Positions 1 through 8,692 of a stretch of 64,000 nt of DNA are shown one piece after another. The DNA is from CAZMSQ01 sp964569025 (GTDB lineage Bacteria; Bacteroidota; Bacteroidia; Chitinophagales; Saprospiraceae), in NCBI GenBank assembly GCA_964569025.1, contig CAZMSQ010000007.1, forward strand, positions 1 through 64,000, read 5' to 3'. A program made the position numbers and the translations under genes. Under the pieces are notes generated by a model that saw nothing but the letters and a program-made list of their open reading frames with translations, did no database searches and was not told the origin of the DNA. Numbering within the stretch: the stretch's first letter is position 1; the number at the start of each line of letters is the position of its first letter.

Positions 1-90
1 CAATTTCCACCCCCTCCCGGTGACAATCTTCCCCAATAAAGGCGTTATTTTTACACTCCCATTCATTTTCTCACAAAAAAACGCCGACAA

Positions 91-1515
91 ATGAATCGAT
101 TCAGCATCCTTTTCACACTCACGCTCATTCCATGGCTCTGTGCCCAAAACCTGGCATTCGCCCAGACCAAGGCAGATGACATGCCGTATACCGTCAGCGG
201 CACCTTTATCGCGCATGCCAATCAGTCCATTTCCCTCAACGGGTTTGATGGCTTTGACTCATACACCATCCAATCTACCAAGGCTGACAGCAACGGGTAT
301 TTTTCCCTCCGCTATGCGCCCAAAGACCTCGGGATGGGTTTTCTCAAAGCCGGAGGCGGCAAGCCGTTTATTCTGGTGCTTTCAGGGGAGGATATTGTCT
401 TTGAAGGCGAAGCCTTCGAATATCCCGCGGGGACGACTGTCTTGCAGGGGTCACAAAATCAGGCGCTGACGCAGTATGCCAGCGACCAGCCCAGACGCGA
501 GCAGGCGCAGTCCGCATGGTCGTTTCTGGATAAAATCTATAACCAAGACTCCCTGTTTAGCATTCACGATGAGCCGCGTGAAGCCATTGCCACTGAGGTA
601 AAACGCCTCAAGGCAGAATCCAAAGGCTATCTGGCAAATCTCGATGATGACAGTTATGTCAAATGGTTCTTGCCGGTCAGGCAGCTGGTCAGCTCGGTTT
701 CGGCGATTGCTCAGTACAGGACGGAGGAAATTCCAGAGGCCATCGAGACCTTCCGCAGGATGGATTTTACAGACTCCAAGCTGTATAAAAGTGGACTGCT
801 GCGTGAAGCACTGGAAGGGCATTACTGGCTGCTTGAAAATAGCGGCAGGCCGCTGGATTCGGTCTATGTTGAAATGAATAAGTCAACAGACCGGTTGCTT
901 GATTTCCTGATTTTCGATGAGGAGAAGCTCAATGAGATCACCGACCACCTGTTCAACTTTATGGAAAAGCGTTCGCTCTTTGAAGCCTCGGAATATCTGG
1001 CTGTGAAAGTACTGAATGAGGTCAGCTGCACGATTGATGACAAATTGGCCAAGCAATTGGAAGGGTACCGAACCATGAAAAAGGGGAATATCGCCCCGGA
1101 TATTGTATTTGCACCCAATACGCTTGGACCAGCTGACAAGAAAATTGCGAAGCTCAGTGACATCAAGAACTCAAGATACACAGTGATCGCATTCGCCGCT
1201 GGATGGTGTGGGCACTGCCAAAAAGAAATTCCGAAATTGGCGAAATTGTATCCCAAGCTTCAGCAAAATGACATCGAGGTGGCCCTTATCTCACTCGATG
1301 ACAACAAGGCTGACTACCAAAAATTTGCAGCCAACTTGCCGTTTTTCTCCAGTTGTGATTTCAAAAAATGGGATGGGAAAGCCGTTGAGGATTACCACGT
1401 CTTCGGAACTCCGACGTTTTATATCGTCGATAAAGACCTGAAAATCTACATCCGCCCGAAATCAGTGGATCAGATCGAAGCACTTGCCGATTACAATCTC
1501 AAAAAAAAGGATTGA
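91..1515 (+). CDS. TlpA-like thioredoxin-fold protein with signal peptide
   Basis: The 474-residue protein begins with a signal peptide (hydrophobic run ending in AFAQ near residue 25), followed by a beta-rich N-terminal region resembling the DUF4369-type domain of Bacteroidota TlpA proteins. A helical middle section follows, then a C-terminal thioredoxin/TlpA domain with the redox motif WCGHC at residues 372-376 and the cis-proline segment FGTPTFYIVD. It is expected to act in the periplasm as a thiol-disulfide oxidoreductase; the substrate is unknown. It stands alone, and a strong hairpin lies between it and the convergent DUF4197 gene. The family assignment is firm from the CxxC motif and architecture, the physiological role is not. 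Confidence 0.85.
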   Translation: MNRFSILFTLTLIPWLCAQNLAFAQTKADDMPYTVSGTFIAHANQSISLNGFDGFDSYTIQSTKADSNGYFSLRYAPKDLGMGFLKAGGGKPFILVLSGEDIVFEGEAFEYPAGTTVLQGSQNQALTQYASDQPRREQAQSAWSFLDKIYNQDSLFSIHDEPREAIATEVKRLKAESKGYLANLDDDSYVKWFLPVRQLVSSVSAIAQYRTEEIPEAIETFRRMDFTDSKLYKSGLLREALEGHYWLLENSGRPLDSVYVEMNKSTDRLLDFLIFDEEKLNEITDHLFNFMEKRSLFEASEYLAVKVLNEVSCTIDDKLAKQLEGYRTMKKGNIAPDIVFAPNTLGPADKKIAKLSDIKNSRYTVIAFAAGWCGHCQKEIPKLAKLYPKLQQNDIEVALISLDDNKADYQKFAANLPFFSSCDFKKWDGKAVEDYHVFGTPTFYIVDKDLKIYIRPKSVDQIEALADYNLKKKD

Positions 1516-1522
1516 TAAAAGA

Positions 1523-1554
1523 GACGGGGCAGTTCAACCCTGAACCGCCCCGTC
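1523..1554. terminator. Bidirectional intrinsic terminator
   Basis: A 13-bp stem (1523-1535 with 1542-1554, one mismatch) around a 6-nt loop is GC-rich and followed by GCTTTT on the plus strand, with a TTTTATC tract on the minus side. It sits between two convergent genes, so it can end both transcripts. Confidence 0.8.
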
Positions 1555-1585
1555 GCTTTTACATCAAAAGCTTTTCTCCAGTTTA

Positions 1586-2332
1586 TCAATCTTCTTGTTC
1601 CCCATTCTCACCCCCGAACACTTTTTTCAAAAGATCCGTCACACGGGCTGAGGGGTTTTCACGTATGTTTAACTCCTCTTGTGCCAGTTTGAAAAACAGG
1701 CCGTTCAACGCGACTTCAGTCACGTAGGCATCCAGATCAGGGTTGACTTTTTTCACCAATGGGATTTTATTGTAGGTATTGAAGACAGCCTCCCAGTGCT
1801 TGGTTGCTCCCACTTTCTCAAGTGATGCGGCAATAACCGGCTCAAATTTTTGAGTGAGGGTATCACGTGTGCGCGTTTCCAGAAAGCGTGTGGCAGCGTC
1901 ATCTTCTCCTCGAAGCAGGCCCATTGCATCCGTAATGCTCATGGTGCGGATCGCGTCCAGGAATATGTCAAGTGCCCCATTTGCGGCATCTTCGGCAGCC
2001 CGGTTCATGGAGCGGACAGCCTCGTCGACCAGGTGGCCCTGACCAAGCTGGCGCATGCGCCGCTCGACCTCATTCGCTTCTTTCGGAATCGGAATGTGGA
2101 TCATTTCGTCCAGATAGTAGCCATCTGGCCTGGACACCACCTCGACCGTTTCCTTGATGCCTCTGTCGAGGGCCTCCTTCAAGCCACGGGCTACCTCATC
2201 TTCTGTGAGGGAATTGCTACTCAGACCTGGCACATTTTTTTCGACCTGCTTTTTCAGGTCCTTGAAAATCTGGGCGTTGATGGCTGGGCTGAAGAACAGG
2301 AAGATTCCAAAGGCTATCGCAATTTTGTTCAT
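1586..2332 (-). CDS. DUF4197 family exported protein
   Basis: This 248-residue protein is of the DUF4197 type: a signal peptide (MNKIAIAFGIFLFFSPAINA) followed by an all-alpha body with the typical segments ARGLKEALDRGIKETV and NRAAEDAANGALDIF. The start at 2332 places the signal peptide at the N-terminus; a longer in-frame extension to 2398 has no signal character. DUF4197 proteins are widespread in Proteobacteria and Bacteroidota, are predicted periplasmic, and have no established function. The C-terminus (FGGENGEQED) is acidic. It is convergent with the upstream thioredoxin-fold gene and divergent from the receptor gene, so it is probably monocistronic. Confidence 0.85.
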   Translation of the reverse strand: MNKIAIAFGIFLFFSPAINAQIFKDLKKQVEKNVPGLSSNSLTEDEVARGLKEALDRGIKETVEVVSRPDGYYLDEMIHIPIPKEANEVERRMRQLGQGHLVDEAVRSMNRAAEDAANGALDIFLDAIRTMSITDAMGLLRGEDDAATRFLETRTRDTLTQKFEPVIAASLEKVGATKHWEAVFNTYNKIPLVKKVNPDLDAYVTEVALNGLFFKLAQEELNIRENPSARVTDLLKKVFGGENGEQED

Positions 2333-2632
2333 GCTGGGTACTTTTTGTTGATGCGGAAGGTATCTTTTTCTTAATTCCTTAAAACGCTGTAAAAGCATTT
2401 TTCATTTCCTGCCTTTTGAAAATTTGGCGACACTTCAGGGTGTCAAGACTCCACCATTTGTTTCGCTGCTTTCTTTGGTTGCTCCAACAGCCGATCGACA
2501 AATACGACAAATTCTCCTCATCAGTTTCGTCGCTTTCTCTGCGCACTTTATCGAAAATGGGTATGCTGTGCGCAACGATTCCAGCCTCTTACTCGTCTTT
2601 AGGAGGCATTTACACAACAGTTATCGAAAAAA
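2333..2632. other. Divergent intergenic region
   Basis: These 300 bases separate two divergent genes. I see no convincing TAnnTTTG promoter box, no strong hairpin and no credible small gene. The short open frames here overlap the receptor start in the wrong frame. Confidence 0.5.
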
Positions 2633-5065
2633 ATGAAGATTTACACCACTATCCTGTTCTGCCTTATCGGGTTTACCGCGTTTGCTCAAGATGCCGCTCT
2701 GATCGGGCTTATCCATGATGCCGACGGACAGCCCGCTCTTTTTGCCAACGTCGCACTGTATACTGCTTCAGATTCTTCACTCGCAAAAGTTGAGACAACA
2801 AACGAAACGGGAATTTTCCGGATGGAAGGTCTTACACCGGACAACTATTTTCTAAAGGCGACCTATGTGGGGTCTCCAGACCTTGTTGTCGAAGTGGCTG
2901 ATCTGAAGCAAAATGAGCAGAGGGACCTCGGCCTGCTGACTTTCGATCGTTCGGCCATAGAACTGGCGGAGGCCACTGTCAAAGCCTCCCGGGCCATGGT
3001 CGAGGTCAAGTCAGACCGCACCGTGTTCAATGTGCAAGGAACCATCAACAGTACCGGTTCTGATGCCATTTCATTGTTGCGCATGGCCCCAGGGGTAGCC
3101 GTCGATAATAATGACAACATCAATGTGCTCGGCCGATCTGGCGTTTTACTCTACGTCGATGGCAAGCGCCTGCCTCTCACTGGCGATGATCTGACCAATT
3201 ACCTGCGCAACCTTCCTGCCGATCAGATTGACCGGATCGATATCATTTCAAACCCGGGTGCCAAATATGAGGCAGAAGGGAATGCTGGCATCATTGATGT
3301 CAGGTTGCGGAAGGATGACAGCCACGGCGGAAATGGCACAGTCTCTGGAACGTGGAGTCAGGGGCGGTATGGTCGTGCAAACCTGAATGCATCAGGAAAT
3401 TATCGCAATAAGGTACTTAATGCATTTGCCTCCGGCGGATTGGGTACATCGAAGGGGTTTAATGATATGTATTTTGAGAATGTGCAAAATGGGATTAGCC
3501 TGACGGAATCTGTCGAAATGATCAACGAACGCAACTCGGCTGATGTCCGCGCCGGGATTGATGTGTTTTTCTCGCCTCAACATACCATTGGGGTGCTGGT
3601 CAACTCCAGACGGTCTGTCGGCGAAAGCACCTCCTCGAATCGAAACCTCATCGCAACTATTGCAGCCCCTTCGGCCATCGACAGCATTCTGGTTGCACAG
3701 GATTTTAGCAATACAATCAGTACGCAACAGTCATACAACCTGAACTATAGGTTCGACAACGGGAAGGGCCGATCCCTGAATGTCGATTTTGACTATGGCT
3801 TGTTTTCAAATGATGCGGAAAGGCTTCAGCCCAACCGCTATTTTGATGCCGAAGAAACGGTTGTGCTCACAGAGGTCATTAATAGCTTTGACACGCCCTC
3901 AGATATTGAAATTACGACGGCAAAAGCTGATTTTGAGGATGGTCTGTGGAATGGTCAGTTTGCTGCTGGTGTCAAACTCAGCCGGGTTGTTTCAGAGAAT
4001 ACTTTTCTGTTTTATGATGTCATCAATACAACCCCTCAACTCAATGATCGCTCCTCGAATCTTTTCGATTACGAAGAAAATGTATACGCCGCTTACGTCA
4101 ATTATTCCCGGCAAGTCGGAGAGGTAGTCAGCATATCTGCCGGTCTTCGGGCAGAGCAGACAGATGCAACGGGAAGCCTTCAGGCATTTCTGCCAGACCT
4201 TCAGGAACCACCAGTCGAGTTTAATTACCTGTCCTGGTTTCCGAGTGCAGGACTCTCATGGAGATTCGCACCTCAGCACACGCTGGCTGTGAATTATGGA
4301 AGGCGCATTAACCGACCGGACTATAATGTGCTGAATCCGTTCAACAACCGGCTAAGTGAGTTGTCATTCGAAAAGGGGAACCCATTTCTTCGCCCCGAAA
4401 TTGTGAATAATCTTGAGCTCGGGCTGACGCTTGCATATCGATACAATTTCAAGGTGGCTTACAGCAGGACAACTGACCAGATTACGAGGTTGATGGCTCC
4501 GGATGAAAACGACCCACGGGCAGGGTTCATCACATGGGATAACCTTGCCAGTCAGGATGTTTTCAGCTTTAATCTGAGCGCTCCCGTTCAGGTTGTCCCG
4601 GGGTGGAGTGCCTATGTGAACCTCAGCGCTTCTCACATCAACAATCAGGCAGATTATGGAGACGGGGCAGTGGTCGATTTGCAGGCATTCACCTATTCAA
4701 TTTATCAGCAAAGTACGTTTGATCTGCCTGCTGGGTTGAAAGGTGAGATTTCTGGCTATTTTTCAGGCCCCGGCGTGTGGGGCGGGGTCTTCGAATATGA
4801 ATCGAACTGGAGCCTGAACCTCGGCCTTCAGCGCAAGTTTCTGGATGATCGCCTGAATGTTCGCCTCGCTGCGAATGATATTTTCTACCAAACTGGCTGG
4901 GATGGCACCTCGTTTTTCGATGGCATGCAGGTCAACGTAGCCAGTGGCCGCTGGGATAGCCGCCGCGTCAGCCTCAGCCTGACCTGGGATGTTGGGAACA
5001 CAAAGGTGACATCGCGCAAACGCAAAACTGGTATTGAATCAGAAGCAAGCAGAGTCGGTTCTTGA
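2633..5065 (+). CDS. Outer-membrane TonB-dependent receptor-like beta-barrel protein
   Basis: The 810-residue protein has a signal peptide ending near FAQD, then a carboxypeptidase-regulatory-like beta-sandwich (about residues 20-110, GLIHDADGQPALFANV... ), a plug domain (about 125-225, with LRMAPGVAVDNNDNINVLG and the IERIDIISNPGAKYEAEGN-type segment) and a long C-terminal beta-barrel (OMP_b-brl_3 type). It should sit in the outer membrane and import or bind an unidentified ligand. There is no SusD partner next to it, so a polysaccharide-uptake role is not supported. The C-terminal tail after the final barrel strand is basic (SRKRKTG), unlike the usual aromatic end. Confidence 0.88.
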   Translation: MKIYTTILFCLIGFTAFAQDAALIGLIHDADGQPALFANVALYTASDSSLAKVETTNETGIFRMEGLTPDNYFLKATYVGSPDLVVEVADLKQNEQRDLGLLTFDRSAIELAEATVKASRAMVEVKSDRTVFNVQGTINSTGSDAISLLRMAPGVAVDNNDNINVLGRSGVLLYVDGKRLPLTGDDLTNYLRNLPADQIDRIDIISNPGAKYEAEGNAGIIDVRLRKDDSHGGNGTVSGTWSQGRYGRANLNASGNYRNKVLNAFASGGLGTSKGFNDMYFENVQNGISLTESVEMINERNSADVRAGIDVFFSPQHTIGVLVNSRRSVGESTSSNRNLIATIAAPSAIDSILVAQDFSNTISTQQSYNLNYRFDNGKGRSLNVDFDYGLFSNDAERLQPNRYFDAEETVVLTEVINSFDTPSDIEITTAKADFEDGLWNGQFAAGVKLSRVVSENTFLFYDVINTTPQLNDRSSNLFDYEENVYAAYVNYSRQVGEVVSISAGLRAEQTDATGSLQAFLPDLQEPPVEFNYLSWFPSAGLSWRFAPQHTLAVNYGRRINRPDYNVLNPFNNRLSELSFEKGNPFLRPEIVNNLELGLTLAYRYNFKVAYSRTTDQITRLMAPDENDPRAGFITWDNLASQDVFSFNLSAPVQVVPGWSAYVNLSASHINNQADYGDGAVVDLQAFTYSIYQQSTFDLPAGLKGEISGYFSGPGVWGGVFEYESNWSLNLGLQRKFLDDRLNVRLAANDIFYQTGWDGTSFFDGMQVNVASGRWDSRRVSLSLTWDVGNTKVTSRKRKTGIESEASRVGS

Positions 5066-5189
5066 TAATCAGCATTGCCCCTTTGGGGGTAGCGAAATGA
5101 CGGTATAGGCAAGAAGAAACGGGCCTCAGTTCCTGTTGTGGTACTTAGAGAGGTCAGGAATCAGGAAGTGACACACTGCAACGACCACG

Positions 5190-5666
5190 TCAGAGAGAGG
5201 CAGCCTCCAGAATGCCGGCAATTTCAGTATGGCCTTTGGCACGTGCATGAGATAAGGCCGTCTGACCCTGATCGTCCTTGTGGCTGGGGTTTGCCCCTTT
5301 CTCCAAAAGGAGGCTGACCAGCCTGGCATGGCCGAAGGTGGCTGCATAGGTCAGCGCAGTTCCTCCGCGCAAGTTGGTGACATTGACTTCAGCTCCTTTT
5401 TCAATGAGCGCATTTGCGATGTCCGTACTCCCCTTAAAACAGACTCCCATCAGACAGGTATTACCGGCAGAGTCTCTCTGGTTGGGGTCTGCACCTTGTT
5501 CGAGCAAGAAGGTGGTTAACTCCAGATGGCCAAGATAGCCGGCAAGAATCAATGGGGGAAATCCCCGCTCATCAGTGGCAGACAAAAGGGCGGGGTCATC
5601 GGTGAGCGCACGCTGTACCCCCTGGGTGTCTCCGTTGCGGATGAGTGTGAAAAAGTGTGCAGACAT
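5190..5666 (-). CDS. Ankyrin-repeat protein
   Basis: The 158 residues are almost entirely ankyrin repeats: about four copies of the helix-turn-helix unit are visible, with signatures such as GFPPLILAGYLGHLELTTFLLEQGADPN, GNTCLMGVCFKG, GGTALTYAATFGHARLVSLLLEKGANP and GQTALSHARAKGHTEI. No signal peptide is visible, so it is probably cytoplasmic and mediates protein-protein contacts. It lies 23 bases downstream of the phosphatase-like lipoprotein gene on the same strand and may be cotranscribed, but the two products would be in different compartments. No specific partner can be inferred. Confidence 0.85.
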   Translation of the reverse strand: MSAHFFTLIRNGDTQGVQRALTDDPALLSATDERGFPPLILAGYLGHLELTTFLLEQGADPNQRDSAGNTCLMGVCFKGSTDIANALIEKGAEVNVTNLRGGTALTYAATFGHARLVSLLLEKGANPSHKDDQGQTALSHARAKGHTEIAGILEAASL

Positions 5667-5689
5667 GGCAATAAGGTTTTAATAGGTTG

Positions 5690-6253
5690 TCAGTTTCGAG
5701 CACCTACCGGAATTTTCTCGTTTCCGGCGCCCACACTGAGCATGTACGCAGCGGCTTCTTGCATTCCCCAATGGTGTACCACAAATACTTTGTCATAGGT
5801 CGATTCATCCAGATTTGAATACCGTTCCTCCCCGAGCAATGCATTGACTGTGGCAGGGATGGTGTTGGAATGACCGACAATCAGAATGTTGCCGCGTTCT
5901 CTCGCATTCAGGAAGATCGGCAGGAGGTCGGACGGATCCTGTTTTGGATTGTAGATGATTGGTTCAAGCCCGAGCTGATCGGCAAGAGGGGCTGCGGTAG
6001 AGAGTGTGCGGCGGGTGTCGGAAGAAAAAATGGTGGCGATTCCGGCATCGGCCAGCAGGCGGCCCAATAGCTCGGATCGTTCTTCTCCGGCAGGAGTCAG
6101 GGGTGGGTCTTCTGCGATTTCAAGATCCTTTTCAGCGTGCCTGACCAGAAAAATAGTCACAGGCTGATCCGTCGTCGGACCTGATTCGGCTGCGCCCCCA
6201 CTAAAGCAGGAAGCAAGTGCAAGTGCCAGAAAAATCGAAAGGTATTTCAGCAT
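5690..6253 (-). CDS. Histidine phosphatase (SixA-like) lipoprotein
   Basis: The 187-residue protein starts at MLKYLSIFLALALASC, a lipoprotein signal peptide with the lipobox cysteine at residue 16. The rest is a histidine-phosphatase (phosphoglycerate mutase-like) fold: the phosphohistidine motif RHAE at 38-41, an SSDTRRTLSTAAPLA segment, and the second histidine in IVGHSNTIP. The family removes phosphate from phosphohistidine or small phosphoesters; a membrane-anchored periplasmic form points to a small-molecule substrate. The start at 6253 is preferred over the longer frame to 6289 because it begins the signal peptide exactly. Confidence 0.82.
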   Translation of the reverse strand: MLKYLSIFLALALASCFSGGAAESGPTTDQPVTIFLVRHAEKDLEIAEDPPLTPAGEERSELLGRLLADAGIATIFSSDTRRTLSTAAPLADQLGLEPIIYNPKQDPSDLLPIFLNARERGNILIVGHSNTIPATVNALLGEERYSNLDESTYDKVFVVHHWGMQEAAAYMLSVGAGNEKIPVGARN

Positions 6254-6320
6254 AATCCCGTGATTGGATGATGCGGCTTTAACATCCAATCACAGGTTTG
6301 GGTTGAAAATATGCAATAGA

Positions 6321-6401
6321 ATATAAGATCATGCAGGTGCGCCATGGAATGCGCCTGCAGGGATAGGATATAATCATGTAGAGGCGCAATGCATTGCGCC
6401 T
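6321..6401. repeat. Tandem palindromic repeat units left of gap
   Basis: Two units with a period of about 47 bases start at 6321 and 6368. Each has a leader like ATATA(A)GATCATG, a palindrome, then GGATAGGATATA. The first palindrome (6332-6357) is imperfect; the second (6382-6401) is a perfect 20-bp inverted repeat with centre ATGCAT. The array runs directly into the run of N and resumes on its right side. Confidence 0.75.
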
Positions 6402-6501
6402 NNNNNNNNNNNNNNNNNNNNNNNNNNNNNNNNNNNNNNNNNNNNNNNNNNNNNNNNNNNNNNNNNNNNNNNNNNNNNNNNNNNNNNNNNNNNNNNNNNN
6501 N
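6402..6501. other. Assembly gap (100 N)
   Basis: Exactly 100 undetermined bases, a conventional scaffold-gap length, bounded on both sides by the same palindromic repeat. The true length of the array is unknown. Between the phosphatase start at 6253 and the serine hydrolase end at 6558 there is no gene, only this repeat. Confidence 0.95.
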
Positions 6502-6543
6502 ATACGCCATGCATTGCGCCTATACGGATAGGATGTGCCCACG
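6502..6543. repeat. Palindromic repeat unit right of gap
   Basis: The sequence after the gap opens with the right part of the same palindrome (centre ATGCAT followed by TGCGCCTA) and then GGATAGGAT, matching the left-hand units. This shows that the gap lies inside the repeat array. Confidence 0.7.
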
Positions 6544-6557
6544 CATATACTGCCAGA

Positions 6558-7727
6558 TTATTTCACTCCAATGCAAGCGTTGAGATACAAAACGGTCGCA
6601 TCCATGGGCTTTTTGCAATCTTCCACTGGCCAGTATTTGTTTTTGTAGATGATTTCATTGTTGATATATATGAAAGTCAGATCGGTATCGGGAGAGTGGA
6701 GTATGGCACACTGGAGCCCTGGGAGACCCCCCGTCATTTGGTAGATGCGACCAAGGGGAAGGGGTAAATCACTGATCATATAGCCTGGATAGGCTTCGAG
6801 AGTGGGAATGGTGCCGTCTTTCAGCCGATTCGGTTGTTGAGTCTTTTTGCGAAGAGAATCTGGTAAAATCGCGTTTGTTGTCCAATACTTTCGCAAATTC
6901 ACCAGCTCTTTTGGGGTCGAATACATAAATCCGGCAGCCGGCAAATCCAGTGGCAGGAAAAATTCCGGGGCGATATTGAGCCATGTATGGTCACGATATT
7001 TGCCACGTTTTGGCTTGCGGATGAAGGTGTTGGTAAATCCGGGCTTGTCAATATAAATGCGGTCGGCAACCATTGTGCGTGTCATGCCAAGTGGCTCAAG
7101 GAGGTGTAGCCGGATATAATCCGCAAAGGTCATCCCGCTCACTCGCTCAATAAGATCACCCAAAACCATGTACCCAATATTGGAATACACGGCCCGATGT
7201 CCCGGTATACAGCGTAAAGGATTCTTTGTGCTGTCAATGAGTTCGTATACATGGTCTGCCAATAGCCGGTTTTCGTCAGCGGTGGTCAGTTCGCGCAACC
7301 CCCACAAATTAACAGGTATGCAACTGGTGTGATAAAGCAGATGAGAGATGGTTACTGACGGGAATTGGCTGTATGCCGGAATCCAGAGGCTGACAGGATC
7401 TGAAAGCCGCAATTTACCCTGCTGTTCCAAAAGGAGAATGGCTGCTCCCGTAAAGGTCTTTGTGATTGAACCTATGGGGAATAGGGAGGTGTCACTCAAT
7501 GGAATCCTCCCTGGGGTGTCCATCCAACCATTTCCTGCTGAATACAGGACTGAATCCCCTTGCTGTATGTGAATGTATCCGGAAAATAATCCTTCTTCAT
7601 GATAAAATTCAATTATGGAATCAAGTCCATGATTAAGCCGCTCGAAGTCAATGATTGTCTTTTGGCCGTGGGCAAGCAAGAAAGTGAATGAAAAAAGTGC
7701 AGTGAGAATAAATGAGATTGCATTCAT
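6558..7727 (-). CDS. Beta-lactamase-fold serine hydrolase (class C/esterase type)
   Basis: The 389-residue protein has a signal peptide (MNAISFILTALFSFTFLLAHGQ) and the serine-hydrolase core of the beta-lactamase/penicillin-binding-protein superfamily: SITK at residues 87-90 supplies the nucleophile and lysine, and YSN at 181-183 the tyrosine motif. These periplasmic enzymes in Bacteroidota are more often esterases or D-amino-acid peptidases than true lactamases. The ATG overlaps the TGA of the HTTM gene upstream (ATGA), which indicates translational coupling. The start at 7727 is chosen for the signal peptide; the frame stays open to 7910 inside the upstream gene. Confidence 0.85.
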   Translation of the reverse strand: MNAISFILTALFSFTFLLAHGQKTIIDFERLNHGLDSIIEFYHEEGLFSGYIHIQQGDSVLYSAGNGWMDTPGRIPLSDTSLFPIGSITKTFTGAAILLLEQQGKLRLSDPVSLWIPAYSQFPSVTISHLLYHTSCIPVNLWGLRELTTADENRLLADHVYELIDSTKNPLRCIPGHRAVYSNIGYMVLGDLIERVSGMTFADYIRLHLLEPLGMTRTMVADRIYIDKPGFTNTFIRKPKRGKYRDHTWLNIAPEFFLPLDLPAAGFMYSTPKELVNLRKYWTTNAILPDSLRKKTQQPNRLKDGTIPTLEAYPGYMISDLPLPLGRIYQMTGGLPGLQCAILHSPDTDLTFIYINNEIIYKNKYWPVEDCKKPMDATVLYLNACIGVK

Positions 7728-8692
7728 GATGATCGTGTTTGTTGGTGGAGAATGTCCGGTGAGGAGGACTTTGAGGCAAATTGGCCAAATGCAAGCAAAT
7801 TGAAGACAATCATGCAGGTCGCAAACAGGTGGAGCTCGAGAACAATGCCTATAAACAGGTGCATCCCCAGTGTCAACCAAAGCCACAGGGTGCGGGAGCG
7901 CCTCCACCAAATGAGGGCCGGATAAAGTAACTCGACCAAAATGGTTGAAATGCCCAGGATTATGTAAAGCTCTCGCACTGGCATTGCATCGGCAAGCAAG
8001 AAGGCCATTTCGTTACCGGGCCGGTTCATGGCCTTCCAAACGGCCTCGCCGTTCCACCAGGTTGGGCCCCCAAGCTTGGTGAGGCCACCAATAAAGTACA
8101 CAATACACAGATGGATGCGGAGCGCCGCCATGGCCCATTCCCCGGGAATTCCTTTGAAGAATACCCACTGGATTCGACGCCCAAAAGCCCATAGAAGATG
8201 ATCTGCAGAGAATGGCCTGCCCAGAGGGAACAGTACTGCATAGGCGAGCAAGGAGGTCAGGAAGTGGTCAACTCCGTAGCTGTATTCTGAAAAGGTGGCT
8301 GTGAGAGAGGCATTCACTAAAAGGAGAAGAACCGCGCTCAGCCGGCTGAATAGCCCGATGGTGAAGGCCACTCCGGCACAAATGGTAAGTGAGTAGAATC
8401 CGCTGGAGATGTCAGCGGAGGTCCAACCCGTTATCAAGGAAAGTTGGTCACACCAGAGGTGCCATGAAAACAGACCAGGATTGTTGTTAAGTGCGAGTAT
8501 CTCAGGCGACAAAAGGCCGGATTCACTGAAAAAGGCGTTCCAGTATGGACCTATGGATAGGTATTTATACAACACCATCAGCCCGAGTGCAAGGCGAAAA
8601 AATACGAATCGGTCTGTCTGAAGGGTGAGCTTCGAAAGGGAACGGACCCGTGCGGCGAGTAGACGGTTACGGGGTAGTAAGGCGGTATTCAT
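7724..8692 (-). CDS. HTTM-domain multi-pass membrane protein
   Basis: The 322-residue protein resembles the horizontally transferred transmembrane (HTTM) domain, the membrane part of vitamin K-dependent gamma-carboxylase-like proteins: FRLALGLMVLYKYLSI near the N-terminus, several long hydrophobic helices, and the characteristic HLCIVYFIGGLTKLGGPTWWNGEAVWKAM segment. Bacterial HTTM proteins are inner-membrane proteins of unknown reaction. It overlaps the preceding gene by 26 bases and the following serine hydrolase by 4, so the three form a tight operon. The start at 8692 is the first ATG giving an N-terminus compatible with the family. Confidence 0.8.
   Translation of the reverse strand: MNTALLPRNRLLAARVRSLSKLTLQTDRFVFFRLALGLMVLYKYLSIGPYWNAFFSESGLLSPEILALNNNPGLFSWHLWCDQLSLITGWTSADISSGFYSLTICAGVAFTIGLFSRLSAVLLLLVNASLTATFSEYSYGVDHFLTSLLAYAVLFPLGRPFSADHLLWAFGRRIQWVFFKGIPGEWAMAALRIHLCIVYFIGGLTKLGGPTWWNGEAVWKAMNRPGNEMAFLLADAMPVRELYIILGISTILVELLYPALIWWRRSRTLWLWLTLGMHLFIGIVLELHLFATCMIVFNLLAFGQFASKSSSPDILHQQTRSS

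Noticed and set aside
451..822. Antisense frame within the thioredoxin-fold gene
   Set aside because: It lies inside a well-supported gene and has no domain; shadow frame.
2416..2718. 100-codon frame overlapping the receptor start
   Set aside because: It runs into the signal peptide of the receptor in a different frame and has no family features.
6321..6543. CRISPR array at the N gap
   Set aside because: The repeats are palindromes in tandem with no unique spacers and no cas genes are nearby.
6558..7727. Antibiotic-resistance beta-lactamase
   Set aside because: SITK and YSN motifs are shared by many non-lactamase hydrolases, and the gene is coupled to HTTM genes.
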